A stretch of DNA of 36,766 bases from Peptoniphilus gorbachii (GTDB taxonomy: Bacteria; Bacillota; Clostridia; Tissierellales; Peptoniphilaceae), in assembly GCF_016908115.1 (NCBI RefSeq), contig NZ_JAFBDH010000011.1:1-36766 (forward strand). Reading direction: 5' to 3'. Positions 1 to 8,324 of the stretch are shown piece after piece. How positions within the stretch are numbered: the stretch's first letter is position 1; each line of letters opens with the position of its first letter. The notes below the pieces were generated by a model, which was given only the letters and a program-made list of their open reading frames with translations, was not told the DNA's origin and ran no database searches. The translations under genes and the position numbers were made by a program.

Positions 1-603
1 CATGCAGATTCAACAATAATAGATGACTTTTTAAAGATTGTTGAAGAAGAAATAAATGATGAGACTTTGGTCAAAGATTTGAAAAAGTTAGAAAATCAAT
101 TAAATAGAATCATTAGTCAAGAAAGAAAGTTAGTTGATCTTCATTTAGAAGATAGTATAGACGAAGAAGTTTATGCCAAAAAGTATAAAAAACTTACAAA
201 ACAAAAAGAAGAATTACTTGATGAAAAGAAAACACTGGAACTAACGATAAAAGATGAAGACTCTATTAAAGAAAGATTAAAGCAATTTAAAAAGGTCTTA
301 GAAAATAGAGAAATTATAGAGGAATTTAACAGAACAGTATTTGAAAGCATAGTTGATAAAGTTGTGGTGGGTAGAATTGACAAAGACGGAACAGTTCATC
401 CTTATGACTTAACATTCTATTTCAAAACAGGAGTTAAAGATAGTCAAGATTCTAATAACTTCAAGGATAAAAGAAAAAATGCCAAAGACAATGACATTAA
501 TAAATTGTGTTCCTACAAGAATGACGAGGATAAAAAATTATGTACCCAAGCAAAAGACAACGCACGCGGAAGTAATTTCTTTGTTGTCAAGAAAATAATA
601 TAA
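1..603 (+). CDS. Large serine recombinase, C-terminal part (5' end outside window)
   Basis: The frame is open from base 1, so the gene begins before the window; the TTG at 67 is only an internal codon. What remains is about 200 residues: a long charged coiled-coil stretch (roughly residues 20-110) followed by a 'RTVFESIVDKVVV' segment and a lysine-rich tail. This order is typical of the coiled-coil and C-terminal region of large serine recombinases of Firmicute integrative elements. The catalytic resolvase domain and zinc ribbon are not visible. It would integrate or excise a mobile element by site-specific recombination. The next gene starts 26 bases downstream on the same strand, so the following operon may be element cargo. 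The family call rests on the coiled-coil and tail only. Confidence 0.8.
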   Translation, partial: HADSTIIDDFLKIVEEEINDETLVKDLKKLENQLNRIISQERKLVDLHLEDSIDEEVYAKKYKKLTKQKEELLDEKKTLELTIKDEDSIKERLKQFKKVLENREIIEEFNRTVFESIVDKVVVGRIDKDGTVHPYDLTFYFKTGVKDSQDSNNFKDKRKNAKDNDINKLCSYKNDEDKKLCTQAKDNARGSNFFVVKKII

Positions 604-629
604 TATGTTATATGAAAGGTTAGGAAACT

Positions 630-1883
630 ATGAATTTATTAGAGATGGCAGCTGCCAATAAGTTAAGGAAAACAGGCGAAAAGAAAAAGTTATCAATTTC
701 AAATCAAGTTGATGATAAATATGATGTATATGAGATTCCACTAGATTTTTTATATTACAACGACCAAAACGGACGTATAAACACCTTGTATAAAAAATAC
801 AGCTCTACTCATGGATTAATAAGTCCTGAACCAGGAGATTCAGAATACAACAAAATTTTTGAAAAATTCATATTCGAATCTAACAAACAAGCAATGAAAG
901 ATACTAAAGCATCCATTGAAGCTAAGTCTCAACAAGAACCGGGAGTTGTACTCCCGGATGGAAGAGTAATCGATGGCAATAGAAGATTGACAGCTTTAAG
1001 AATGATTGAAAGAGAAACCAATATTCCTCAAACCTTTAACGCAGTTATTCTACCATTAGATGCAAGTTCAAAAAATGATGAGAAAATAATCAAGGAACTA
1101 GAGTTAGACTTACAATTAGGGCGTGAAGAAAGAGTAAGTTATGACCCTATTGATCGTATTTTTGATGTTTATAACACTATAAAAGTTGAAAAAATAATGA
1201 ATGAAGATGAGTACAAAAAGGCTTGTGGTTATAGAGATACTAGAAAAATTAATCGAGATATAAGGTTGGCAGAATTGATTATTAAATTTATTGAAATAGT
1301 TTCTCCAGGAGGAAATCCAATTGATAAATTCTATTTAGCTAGAGACTTGAAGCTAGATGGTCCAATAGAAGAAATAGAAAGCACAATTACTAATTTAAAA
1401 TCTAATGATAAAGAATCTATAAAAGAAGCAGTGTTAGTATATATGGCATCGTCTAAGGTAGTTGATACTCAAAGTGACACGACTCGTGTTATGAGAGATT
1501 TAAAAATGAATGTATTAAAAGATAGTGAAAGACTTGAATATTTTTTAGATGCTGTTGATGATAAGGTTGATATTATTATTGATGCTTTTGATGAGAATCC
1601 AATACAATCAGCAAATGAACTAAAATCTGTAATTGAGGAAGATAATGAAGTAGATAGCAGTGTTCAATCTTTAATAAAATCTACTAACAGAATTATATAT
1701 AAAGGAAAAATTGAAAACGAAAGGACTAAGGCTTTATTAGAGTTAGAAAACGTAAGGGATTCGTTATCAGAGATAGATTCAGAGGATTTTTCAGAATTAA
1801 CTGTAGAAGAAAATATACAAGCTAGAGATGTTATTAGAGAAATTAATGATATTTTATTTCGATTAAAGAAGGATATACGATAA
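630..1883 (+). CDS. ParB/sulfiredoxin-fold-like protein, first gene of a restriction-like operon
   Basis: A 417-residue protein. Residues about 35-135 look like a ParB-type N-terminal domain, with the signature DGRVIDGNRRLTALR at 110-124 (the GNRR box at 116-119 corresponds to the ParB nucleotide-binding box). The rest, about 160-417, is acidic and helical and ends in a coiled-coil-like segment; no known domain is visible. There is no parA partner, so plasmid or chromosome segregation is unlikely. The ATG at 630 follows a GAAAGG/TTAGG ribosome-binding region, and the stop overlaps the next start by one base (TAATG), which implies translational coupling to the helicase gene. ParB-fold proteins elsewhere act as CTP-dependent clamps or nucleases. 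Which of these applies here cannot be told from sequence. Confidence 0.75.
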   Translation: MNLLEMAAANKLRKTGEKKKLSISNQVDDKYDVYEIPLDFLYYNDQNGRINTLYKKYSSTHGLISPEPGDSEYNKIFEKFIFESNKQAMKDTKASIEAKSQQEPGVVLPDGRVIDGNRRLTALRMIERETNIPQTFNAVILPLDASSKNDEKIIKELELDLQLGREERVSYDPIDRIFDVYNTIKVEKIMNEDEYKKACGYRDTRKINRDIRLAELIIKFIEIVSPGGNPIDKFYLARDLKLDGPIEEIESTITNLKSNDKESIKEAVLVYMASSKVVDTQSDTTRVMRDLKMNVLKDSERLEYFLDAVDDKVDIIIDAFDENPIQSANELKSVIEEDNEVDSSVQSLIKSTNRIIYKGKIENERTKALLELENVRDSLSEIDSEDFSELTVEENIQARDVIREINDILFRLKKDIR

Positions 1884-4543
1884 TGGCATTTTCAAATAAA
1901 TTAAAGGGCAGAGTTAGACCAGAGTATTCTAGCAATTTAGTTGAAAATTTTTATAGACCCTTGTTAAGAGAGTCTGATTTATATCAAAGAGTTTCTGGAT
2001 ATTTTAGTACATCAGGGTTAGATTTATATTCAGAAAGTTTAGAGGAACTGGCAAAAAATGGTGGAAGCTTAGAGTTCATTATTTCAAAAGAAATAAGCAG
2101 GGAAGATTATGACAGAATTAAAGCCGGTTATGATTTACTTGAAGAAATTAAACCACTTAACCTTGCAGAAAGAAATGAACGACTTACCTCTAAAACTCAA
2201 CAACAACTTGGTAACTTAGCTTTTATGATTGCAATGGGAAGGGCTAGAATAAAAATAGCCCTAACTAACAAAGGACTTTTCCACGATAAATTTGGAATAA
2301 TTTCCTCTGGAAACGAAAAAGTATTTTTCAATGGATCCGCCAACGAAACAAAAAGTGGAATGAATATTAATTATGAAAGTATAAGTGTAGATACTTCTTG
2401 GGATTCAAGTGAAAATGTTCAATTTAGAATAAAATCTAATCAAGAAAGATTTGAAAGATTATGGAATGACAAAGAGAAAGGAGTTACAGTTGTAGAAGTT
2501 TCCGACATAGCGTATGAAGAAATTGCAAAATATCAATCATTATCAAATATACCAGTAATAGTTAAAATTGATGACAAAGAAAACCAATTTGATGATACTA
2601 CTAATACAATTATATTTAAGCTGATAGGTGATTCTGTTATTCGAATTGATAACTCAGAAATTCAACTATCGTCAATTGATCGAAAATTAAGGCCAGGTAG
2701 TGATATATCCGTATTTTTCGAAGAAGATAATTCTGTTATAAAGAAAAATACAACATATAAGGATATAGAAAGAATTATTAAAGTTACAAAACAAAGAGCA
2801 GAAAGAAAAAATATACCTGTAATAGTAAGTAGAGCGGTATCAGAGTACTTGCAGCAATATAAATATTCAATAGAAAAATATAAAATACTTGGCGATGTAT
2901 ATAAAGGTGAGTTTGATGATTTTCCTAATGATAAAAAAATTTCTTATAAAAAATTTTCTGAAATAGTTCAAGCTGAGGTATCGAGACCATTATACGAATT
3001 GCATTTAAGATCCGCATATTTTATGTATGAAATGTCTAGAGCTGCAAACTTCTCTGTTCCTGGAGCCGGAAAAACTGCTATGGTTCTTGGAGTATTTGCG
3101 TATTTAAATAAAAGTGAAACTCCTGATATTGAAAAAATCGACAGGATACTAGTTGTATCTCCGCTAAATGCCTTTGACAGTTGGAAGAGTGAATTTAAAG
3201 CAGTTTTTGGGAACAAAAAAATTTTAAGGGCAATTGATTCGCAAACCTCACCAGATTTTAGTTATGATTTGTCAGTTAATTGGGGAGTAAGCAATTTAGT
3301 ATTGGTTAATTATGAATCATTAAAAAAATATTTAATGAAACTGGAACAAGAAATAGATACTAGAACAATGCTTGTATTTGATGAAGTTCACAGAATAAAA
3401 AATCCAAATGGTGAAAGGGCTAAAAGAGCTTTAGAATTATCAAGAAAACCTAAATTCAAGTATGTATTAACAGGTACGCCTATTCCTAACACCTATCAAG
3501 ATATTTATAATTTTCTTCATATACTTTATGGAAATGAGTATAATTCATTTTTTGGATGGGACACAAATTTTTTACTTAGTCCAAAAGTAAGACAAATTAA
3601 GGATATTAACACAAAACTATATCCATTTTTTTGGCGAACAAATAAGAATGATTTAAATGTTCCTTTAGCTGAAAAAGATTACGTAGAAATAGTAAATCCT
3701 AGTCCAGAACAATTAGAGTTAGCTGAACTTATATATTCAAAAGAAAAATCTAGTTTGGCTCAATTAATTAGATTAATACAAGCATCAACTAATCCAAGTC
3801 TTGTTACCAAAGAAATTGATTATAATGAACTAATGTCTTATGACGATAATAATGATATACAAACAATATCGGAGGATGAGTTCAAATCTTTATTGAATGA
3901 TAACGGAGATGGTAAAAAAAATAATTCATATTCAGATATTGATGCTGAAAACATGATATCTCCTAAATTTGAAAAAGGAATAGATTTAGTTTTGAGTCTA
4001 GTTGGTGAAGGAAAAAAAGTTTTGGTTTGGGGAATTTTTGTAGATACTCTTTATAAAATAAAAGATTCGTTGGAAGAAAAAGAAATTAAGGTAAACCTAG
4101 TATATGGGGGTACTTATAAACAGGATAGGACTATGCTAATTAATCAGTTTAGAGATGGAGATGTACAAGTTTTAGTAACTAATCCGCAAACCTTAGGTGA
4201 ATCTGTTTCTCTACACCAAACAGTCCACGATGCAGTTTATTTTGAATATAATTTTAATTTAACATTTATGTTGCAATCGAGAGATAGAATTCATCGTTTG
4301 GGACTTGATCAAAATCAATATACAAGATATTATTATTTACAAACAGCATCAGAATCTATAGATAGTTTTCGACCCGGATACATTGATGAAAAAATATATA
4401 CACGTCTAAAAGAGAAAGAGGAGTTAATGTATGAGGCAATTGATGACAAGACATTATCAATAGAATATAGCGAGAATGAAATACTTGATGCAATAAAAAT
4501 TATTGATGAAGAAAGGCAAAGAATAAACAAGAATCATGAGTAA
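1883..4543 (+). CDS. Phospholipase D-like nuclease fused to SNF2-family helicase
   Basis: An 886-residue two-part protein. The N-terminal PLD-like domain (about 15-210) has one HxK motif, H134-D135-K136, followed by GSANET at 151-156, as in BfiI-type PLD nucleases; the classical aspartate of HxKxxxxD is replaced by serine. Residues about 210-350 are a linker of unknown fold. The C-terminal half is a SNF2/SF2 ATPase: Walker A PGAGKT at 393-398, DEVH at 500-503, LTGTP at 529-533 and motif VI QSRDRIHRLG at 798-807. It probably translocates on DNA using ATP and cuts with the PLD domain. It lies between a ParB-like gene and a cytosine methyltransferase, overlapping both. The arrangement recalls NgoAVII/CglI-type systems (separate PLD nuclease and helicase) and DISARM, but the fusion and the partners differ. 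Confidence 0.88.
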   Translation: MAFSNKLKGRVRPEYSSNLVENFYRPLLRESDLYQRVSGYFSTSGLDLYSESLEELAKNGGSLEFIISKEISREDYDRIKAGYDLLEEIKPLNLAERNERLTSKTQQQLGNLAFMIAMGRARIKIALTNKGLFHDKFGIISSGNEKVFFNGSANETKSGMNINYESISVDTSWDSSENVQFRIKSNQERFERLWNDKEKGVTVVEVSDIAYEEIAKYQSLSNIPVIVKIDDKENQFDDTTNTIIFKLIGDSVIRIDNSEIQLSSIDRKLRPGSDISVFFEEDNSVIKKNTTYKDIERIIKVTKQRAERKNIPVIVSRAVSEYLQQYKYSIEKYKILGDVYKGEFDDFPNDKKISYKKFSEIVQAEVSRPLYELHLRSAYFMYEMSRAANFSVPGAGKTAMVLGVFAYLNKSETPDIEKIDRILVVSPLNAFDSWKSEFKAVFGNKKILRAIDSQTSPDFSYDLSVNWGVSNLVLVNYESLKKYLMKLEQEIDTRTMLVFDEVHRIKNPNGERAKRALELSRKPKFKYVLTGTPIPNTYQDIYNFLHILYGNEYNSFFGWDTNFLLSPKVRQIKDINTKLYPFFWRTNKNDLNVPLAEKDYVEIVNPSPEQLELAELIYSKEKSSLAQLIRLIQASTNPSLVTKEIDYNELMSYDDNNDIQTISEDEFKSLLNDNGDGKKNNSYSDIDAENMISPKFEKGIDLVLSLVGEGKKVLVWGIFVDTLYKIKDSLEEKEIKVNLVYGGTYKQDRTMLINQFRDGDVQVLVTNPQTLGESVSLHQTVHDAVYFEYNFNLTFMLQSRDRIHRLGLDQNQYTRYYYLQTASESIDSFRPGYIDEKIYTRLKEKEELMYEAIDDKTLSIEYSENEILDAIKIIDEERQRINKNHE

Positions 4544-5783
4544 ATCAAAAATAAAAGTTGTTGATTTATTTGCTGGGGTAGGAGGGTTTCACCTTGGACT
4601 ATCAAGGGCAAGTGATCAATATGAAGTGGTTTGGGCTAATCAATACGAACCATCCAGGAGAAATCAGTTTGCTTATAAAATTTATAAAAAGAATTTTCCT
4701 CAAACGCCAATAAGTAATGAAGATATTACTAAAGTTAACAAAGAACAAATACCGTATATGGATTTTTTAGTAGCAGGTTTTCCGTGCCAAGATTACTCAG
4801 TAGCAACTTCTGGAGCCAAAGGCATTGAAGGCAAAAAAGGAGTGCTTTGGTGGGAGATTCATAAAGTTTTATCAATAAAGAAGCCAGATTATATCTTGCT
4901 TGAAAATGTCGATAGGCTATTGACCTCTCCTGGGGTAAATAAACAACCAGGTCGTGACTTTGGGATTATATTGAAAACTTTATATGAATTAGGCTATGGA
5001 GTTTCTTGGAAAATGATAAATGCAGCAGATTATGGCTATCCTCAAAGGAGAAGAAGAACTTTTATATTTGCATTTAAAAAGGGAACTGAGTTTTTTAATC
5101 ATGTCTTCAATATATCAAGAGAAGATGCTAATGAAATAAAAGAATTCATAAAAACTATGGCTCCCTTTTCAATCACTATGTCTAATGAATTAGTAGATAG
5201 TATTGAAAATGTAGACTTAAATTCAATTGAATCACTGGAAGAATTTTCAAAAAAATTTTCTTTTAAAAAAGGATTTAGAAAGACTGGAATTATGGTAAAT
5301 GGAAAAGTTTTTATGGCAGATTATACTCCTAAATTTAGAAAAGAAACAACAATTGGGGACTTATTAATATCAAATAATAATGATAAGGGACTTTATTTAA
5401 GCTCTGATAAAATCGAAAAATTTAAGGAGCAAAAAAAGGGATTTCGAACTATAAAAACTTCGCGTACAGGACATGAATATAAATATGGAATGGGTAGTAT
5501 GCAATTTCCAGATTCGCTTGATAAACCAGCTAGAACTATAGTAACATCTGAGTCTACGGTTTCAAGAATGACCCATGTAGTTAAAGATCCAGGAAATAAT
5601 AGATTAAGAGTTCTTTCGCCAGTAGAAACTGAAAGAATCAATACATTTCCTGATGATTGGACTAAATTAGAAGACGTCTCTAATTCAAACAGATATTTTA
5701 CAATGGGAAATGCATTAGTAGTAGATTTGGTTAAAGAAATAGGCAATGAAATACTAAAAATTATAAATAAAGATTGTTCTTGA
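4536..5783 (+). CDS. DNA cytosine-5 methyltransferase
   Basis: A 415-residue protein with the standard C5-methyltransferase motif order. Motif I is DLFAGVGGFHLGL near the N-terminus (SAM binding); motif IV is PCQ at 83-85 with catalytic Cys84; motif VI is ENV at 123-125; motif VIII is QRRRRTF near 170; motif X is a GNALVVDLV-like segment near the C-terminus. The target-recognition region lies between about 185 and 320. Length is normal for a type II enzyme. Its first eight bases overlap the end of the helicase gene, so it is coupled to it. It most likely protects host DNA by methylating the site recognised by the upstream nuclease-helicase. No conventional type II endonuclease gene is adjacent, which makes the PLD-SNF2 protein the likely restriction partner. 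The target sequence is unknown. Confidence 0.95.
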   Translation: MSKSKIKVVDLFAGVGGFHLGLSRASDQYEVVWANQYEPSRRNQFAYKIYKKNFPQTPISNEDITKVNKEQIPYMDFLVAGFPCQDYSVATSGAKGIEGKKGVLWWEIHKVLSIKKPDYILLENVDRLLTSPGVNKQPGRDFGIILKTLYELGYGVSWKMINAADYGYPQRRRRTFIFAFKKGTEFFNHVFNISREDANEIKEFIKTMAPFSITMSNELVDSIENVDLNSIESLEEFSKKFSFKKGFRKTGIMVNGKVFMADYTPKFRKETTIGDLLISNNNDKGLYLSSDKIEKFKEQKKGFRTIKTSRTGHEYKYGMGSMQFPDSLDKPARTIVTSESTVSRMTHVVKDPGNNRLRVLSPVETERINTFPDDWTKLEDVSNSNRYFTMGNALVVDLVKEIGNEILKIINKDCS

Positions 5784-6152
5784 AAACTGCAAATTGTATT
5801 ACTAGAAAATATCAAATAAACATTTTTTAAGACTCTAAGACCTAGAATTAAATTCTGAAAGATTTTTATGATTTATTATAGTATGTTCTAAAAAGTGGAA
5901 ATATTTTTCAAATTAATAATAGATATAAGAAATGTTGAAAAGAAAACTAATATATACTTAATGAAAAATAAAATATTTATGGAATTATTTTAATGTAAAA
6001 AGGCCTTTTAAGGTATCCTTATTTGCTGTAGTATCTATTGTTCATAATAATTACGCTAATAAATAATTCAAATTTGAAAGCTTAGAAAGTTTATATTTTC
6101 ACTGGAATACTTATTTAAAATACTTATTGAGAAATATGTAAGGAGGGAAGGT
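5784..6152. other. Gene-free boundary region between defence-like operon and mgtC
   Basis: I see no credible coding region in these 369 bases. The stretch holds two perfect 12-base palindromes, AAAAGGCCTTTT (5998-6009) and TTCAAATTTGAA (6067-6078), and a weak AT-rich inverted repeat at 5844-5856. No convincing terminator follows the methyltransferase. It ends with a strong AAGGAGGGAAGGT ribosome-binding site for mgtC. Since a recombinase and accessory genes lie to the left and chromosomal-looking genes to the right, this is a plausible place for a mobile-element end, but no direct att repeat can be tested with only one side visible. Confidence 0.4.
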
Positions 6153-6829
6153 ATGGATATATTTTTAGTGACAATTAGAATATTGTTAGCGGCCTTTTTA
6201 GGAGCCATTATTGGCGTAGAAAGGGAAATGAAAAATAGAGCTGCTGGTTTTAGAACCCATATAATAGTAAGTGTTGGAGCCTGCTTAATTATGCTAATAG
6301 GCATAGAGGGAATTGGAAAAATATCTGATAATATAGGACGAGATACGGCGAGGATTGCGGGCCAAGTTGTAAGTGGAATTGGTTTTTTAGGTGCAGGCAC
6401 TATACTTCAAAAAAAGATGGCGTATCAGGTCTTACCACAGCTGCGACCCTATGGTTATCTGCAGCAATTGGACTAGCAGTGGGAATTGGATTTTATGAAG
6501 GAGCAGTAATTGCAACTATAATTTGTCTAGTAACCTTGGTATCCTTAAAGGGCGTTAGTGATTTTATAAATGATATGACAACAAAGTCTTATATAATGGT
6601 ATTTGATACTGACAATTTTAATGAAGAAAGCTTTCTAGATTTTGCTTCAAAAGAGGGCGTGGAAGTTAGAAAATTAGATATAATTGATGAAGAAATAGAC
6701 GATAAATCAATGATTAATTCAACTTTATCTTTTAATAGGAATTATAATATTGGTAAATTTTTCAAGAAATTAAAATCAGACTATCATTTGAATTCAGTAA
6801 AATTAAATAAAGAAAAAGATAAAGACTGA
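6153..6829 (+). pseudogene. mgtC: MgtC/SapB-family membrane protein, frameshifted in an A7 tract
   Basis: The first frame (from ATG 6153, good AGGAGG) gives the conserved MgtC N-terminal half: hydrophobic helices, GVEREMKNRAAGFRTH, then GIGFLGAGTIL. At 6409-6415 there is a run of seven A; reading continues out of frame to a stop at 6474-6476. In the +1-related frame directly after the run the expected family sequence resumes (DGVSGLTTAATLW, then SAAIGLAVGIGFYEGA) and runs to the stop at 6829, through the C-terminal ACT-like domain. One extra A would restore a full protein of about 226 residues. MgtC proteins are inner-membrane factors linked to low-Mg2+ survival and, in pathogens, to virulence. 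The gene is either a recent pseudogene, a slippage-prone on/off switch, or a sequencing indel. Confidence 0.88.
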
Positions 6830-6959
6830 CCTTGATAAAAGTCTCAAAGAATTTATGGAGAATAATTGAAAATATTGAGTATAATTTTTAAGGTAAAATA
6901 AAAGTTTTGTCCATAAATATTTGGTCAAGAGAGATAAAAACAAGTGAAAAATAAATCAG

Positions 6960-6998
6960 AGGTCCCTAGGATTTTATATCTTAGGGACCTTATTTTTA
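6960..6998 (+). terminator. Intrinsic terminator after mgtC
   Basis: An 11-pair stem: AGGTCCCTAGG at 6960-6970 pairs with CTTAGGGACCT at 6980-6990 (one G-T pair), with a nine-base loop and a TATTTTTAT tail. It is the first terminator downstream of mgtC. Confidence 0.85.
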
Positions 6999-7091
6999 TA
7001 AAAAATTTTTGAAAAATATAAAGCAAAATTTGAAAATTTGAAAGAGAAGAGAATAAAAATTAAAAAATTTAGATAGTGGAAAAGGGAAAGA

Positions 7092-7124
7092 CGATTAAGA
7101 AAAAATCTTAGTCGTTTTTTTGTT
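7092..7124 (+). terminator. Second intrinsic terminator, no upstream gene visible
   Basis: ACGATTAAGA (7092-7101) pairs with TCTTAGTCGT (7107-7116, one G-T pair) around an AAAAA loop, followed by a long T run. It lies only 100 bases after the previous terminator, with no coding region between. Confidence 0.8.
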
Positions 7125-7267
7125 TTGTATTATAAAGATAAAAGGGGAAAAATTAGACAAGGTATTAAATAATTTAGAAAAAGATTGTGAAAAAATGATA
7201 TTATCTATTTAGAGGAAATATTACATATAGCTTATAGAATATTTATAAAAATGTAAGGTGAGAGATT

Positions 7268-7483
7268 ATGAAAAAGAAAAATAAAAAGAAAAGGAAAAAG
7301 ATATTTATTACTTTACTTATTTTAGTTTTATTCTTTCCCATAACTTATCGCTACAAAGATGGTGGCACTGTTTCTTATAAGGCGATTTTGTATTCCTACA
7401 CTAAGTACCACAGGATGGAAGAGGATGAGTCATATTTTACAGGGAGGGAATTTTTAGTTTTCCCCTTTAATTTTCTAAATTAA
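7268..7483 (+). CDS. Small membrane-anchored protein of unknown function (71 aa)
   Basis: The start at 7268 has a good ribosome-binding site (AAGGTGAGAGATT). The protein opens with a strongly basic stretch, K3-K12, followed by one hydrophobic helix (about 13-26, ending FFPIT). A short extracellular part carries 'YKDGGTVSYKAILYSYTKYHRM' split over residues 29-50 and an aromatic C-terminus. The DGGT-Y-A-LY pattern is one I associate with small uncharacterised Firmicute lipoproteins or membrane proteins, but no function is known to me. It lies 34 bases before the J-domain gene and may share its transcript. It is probably a real gene, because the coding signal, start site and hydrophobic pattern all agree. 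Confidence 0.65.
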   Translation: MKKKNKKKRKKIFITLLILVLFFPITYRYKDGGTVSYKAILYSYTKYHRMEEDESYFTGREFLVFPFNFLN

Positions 7484-7517
7484 AAGTATTAATATAAAGT
7501 GAGAAGGAGAGAATTTT

Positions 7518-8324
7518 ATGGGAGAAATTATTGAGTTTACAGATGCCAAAAGGGCAGGAGAAAAAATCCAAGAGCTTAAAAAAACTTTAGAGAACCTAGT
7601 TTTTGAAAGAGATAATCTTAAATTTGTTATTTGTGAAAATATTAAAACTGAATATATGCTAATTTTTGGAAGTCTCGAGTACAGGATTTATAAGTCCTAT
7701 TTAAAATATCTTCGTTTGAAGAGAAAAAAAGATTTAATTCAGGCAAAAAAGAATCGCCAAGAAAAAATTATAATTGAAGATATTGATACAAAGCTTGATG
7801 AAGAGTTTTGTGACTACAAAAAGAAACTTGACGAAAAAGTTGAAGAAATTAATCATACTCTAGACCGTTCAAAAGGAGAAATTTTATCTGATGAAGATAG
7901 TAAGTTTCTTAAAAAGACCTACAAAAATATTGTAAAGAAGCTTCATCCAGACATAAATCCTTCTGTTACAGAGGCTGAAAAGGAATTATTTTATCATGCC
8001 ACTGAAGCCTATAAAGATGGCGACATAGCAAGTCTTGAAATTATTTATGACATAGTTTGTAAGGAAGAAGACAAAGAGGATGAAGCCTTTTCTGGGAAAA
8101 ATCCTGAAGAAGAAGTAAAAAGGCTTGAAGATTTAGTAAATCAAGTTGAGGATAATATTGATTTAATTAAGTCCATCCCGCCCTATACTTGGAAAATTCT
8201 TTTGGAAGATGAAAAGAAAAAGGCGGAAAAGTTAAGGGACTTAAAAAATGATTTAAAGAGCTTTGAAGAGGCTGTTAGAACCCAAGAAGAATATATTCGT
8301 GAACTGATGAGGGATAAAAAATGA
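7518..8324 (+). CDS. J-domain protein with flanking coiled coils
   Basis: A 268-residue cytoplasmic protein. Residues about 10-115 are charged and coiled-coil-like, about 125-180 form a J-like domain with the diagnostic HPD triad at 143-145 (KLHPDINP), and 195-265 form another coiled coil. The HPD loop is the DnaK-stimulating element of Hsp40 proteins, so the protein probably recruits DnaK to a specific client. It lacks the Gly/Phe and zinc regions of DnaJ. The start ATG follows GAGAAGGAGAG. The stop overlaps the next gene, encoding a HIRAN-domain protein, by four bases (ATGA), so the two are coupled. A divergent paralogue with the triad lost lies at 18279-18980. Confidence 0.85.
   Translation: MGEIIEFTDAKRAGEKIQELKKTLENLVFERDNLKFVICENIKTEYMLIFGSLEYRIYKSYLKYLRLKRKKDLIQAKKNRQEKIIIEDIDTKLDEEFCDYKKKLDEKVEEINHTLDRSKGEILSDEDSKFLKKTYKNIVKKLHPDINPSVTEAEKELFYHATEAYKDGDIASLEIIYDIVCKEEDKEDEAFSGKNPEEEVKRLEDLVNQVEDNIDLIKSIPPYTWKILLEDEKKKAEKLRDLKNDLKSFEEAVRTQEEYIRELMRDKK

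Larger units (their letters stand above)
6830..7267. other. Intergenic region with two terminators, no clear gene
   Basis: These 438 bases hold no supported coding region. They contain two separate strong intrinsic terminators about 100 bases apart (listed separately), with AT-rich low-complexity sequence between them. The first serves mgtC. The second has no gene of its own that I can see, so a short untranslated RNA or a lost gene may once have lain between. The last 20 bases hold the ribosome-binding site (AAGGTGAGAG) of the next small gene. Confidence 0.5.

Noticed and set aside
630-1883. A chromosome-segregation ParB
   Set aside because: No ParA, no parS-like sites seen, and the operon partners point to DNA modification and cutting.
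5393-5815. A 140-codon minus-strand frame opposite the methyltransferase
   Set aside because: Antisense shadow of a clearly coding gene, without a ribosome-binding site.
5784-6152. A Mg2+ riboswitch (M-box) before mgtC
   Set aside because: None of the conserved M-box stretches is present; only AT-rich sequence and small palindromes.
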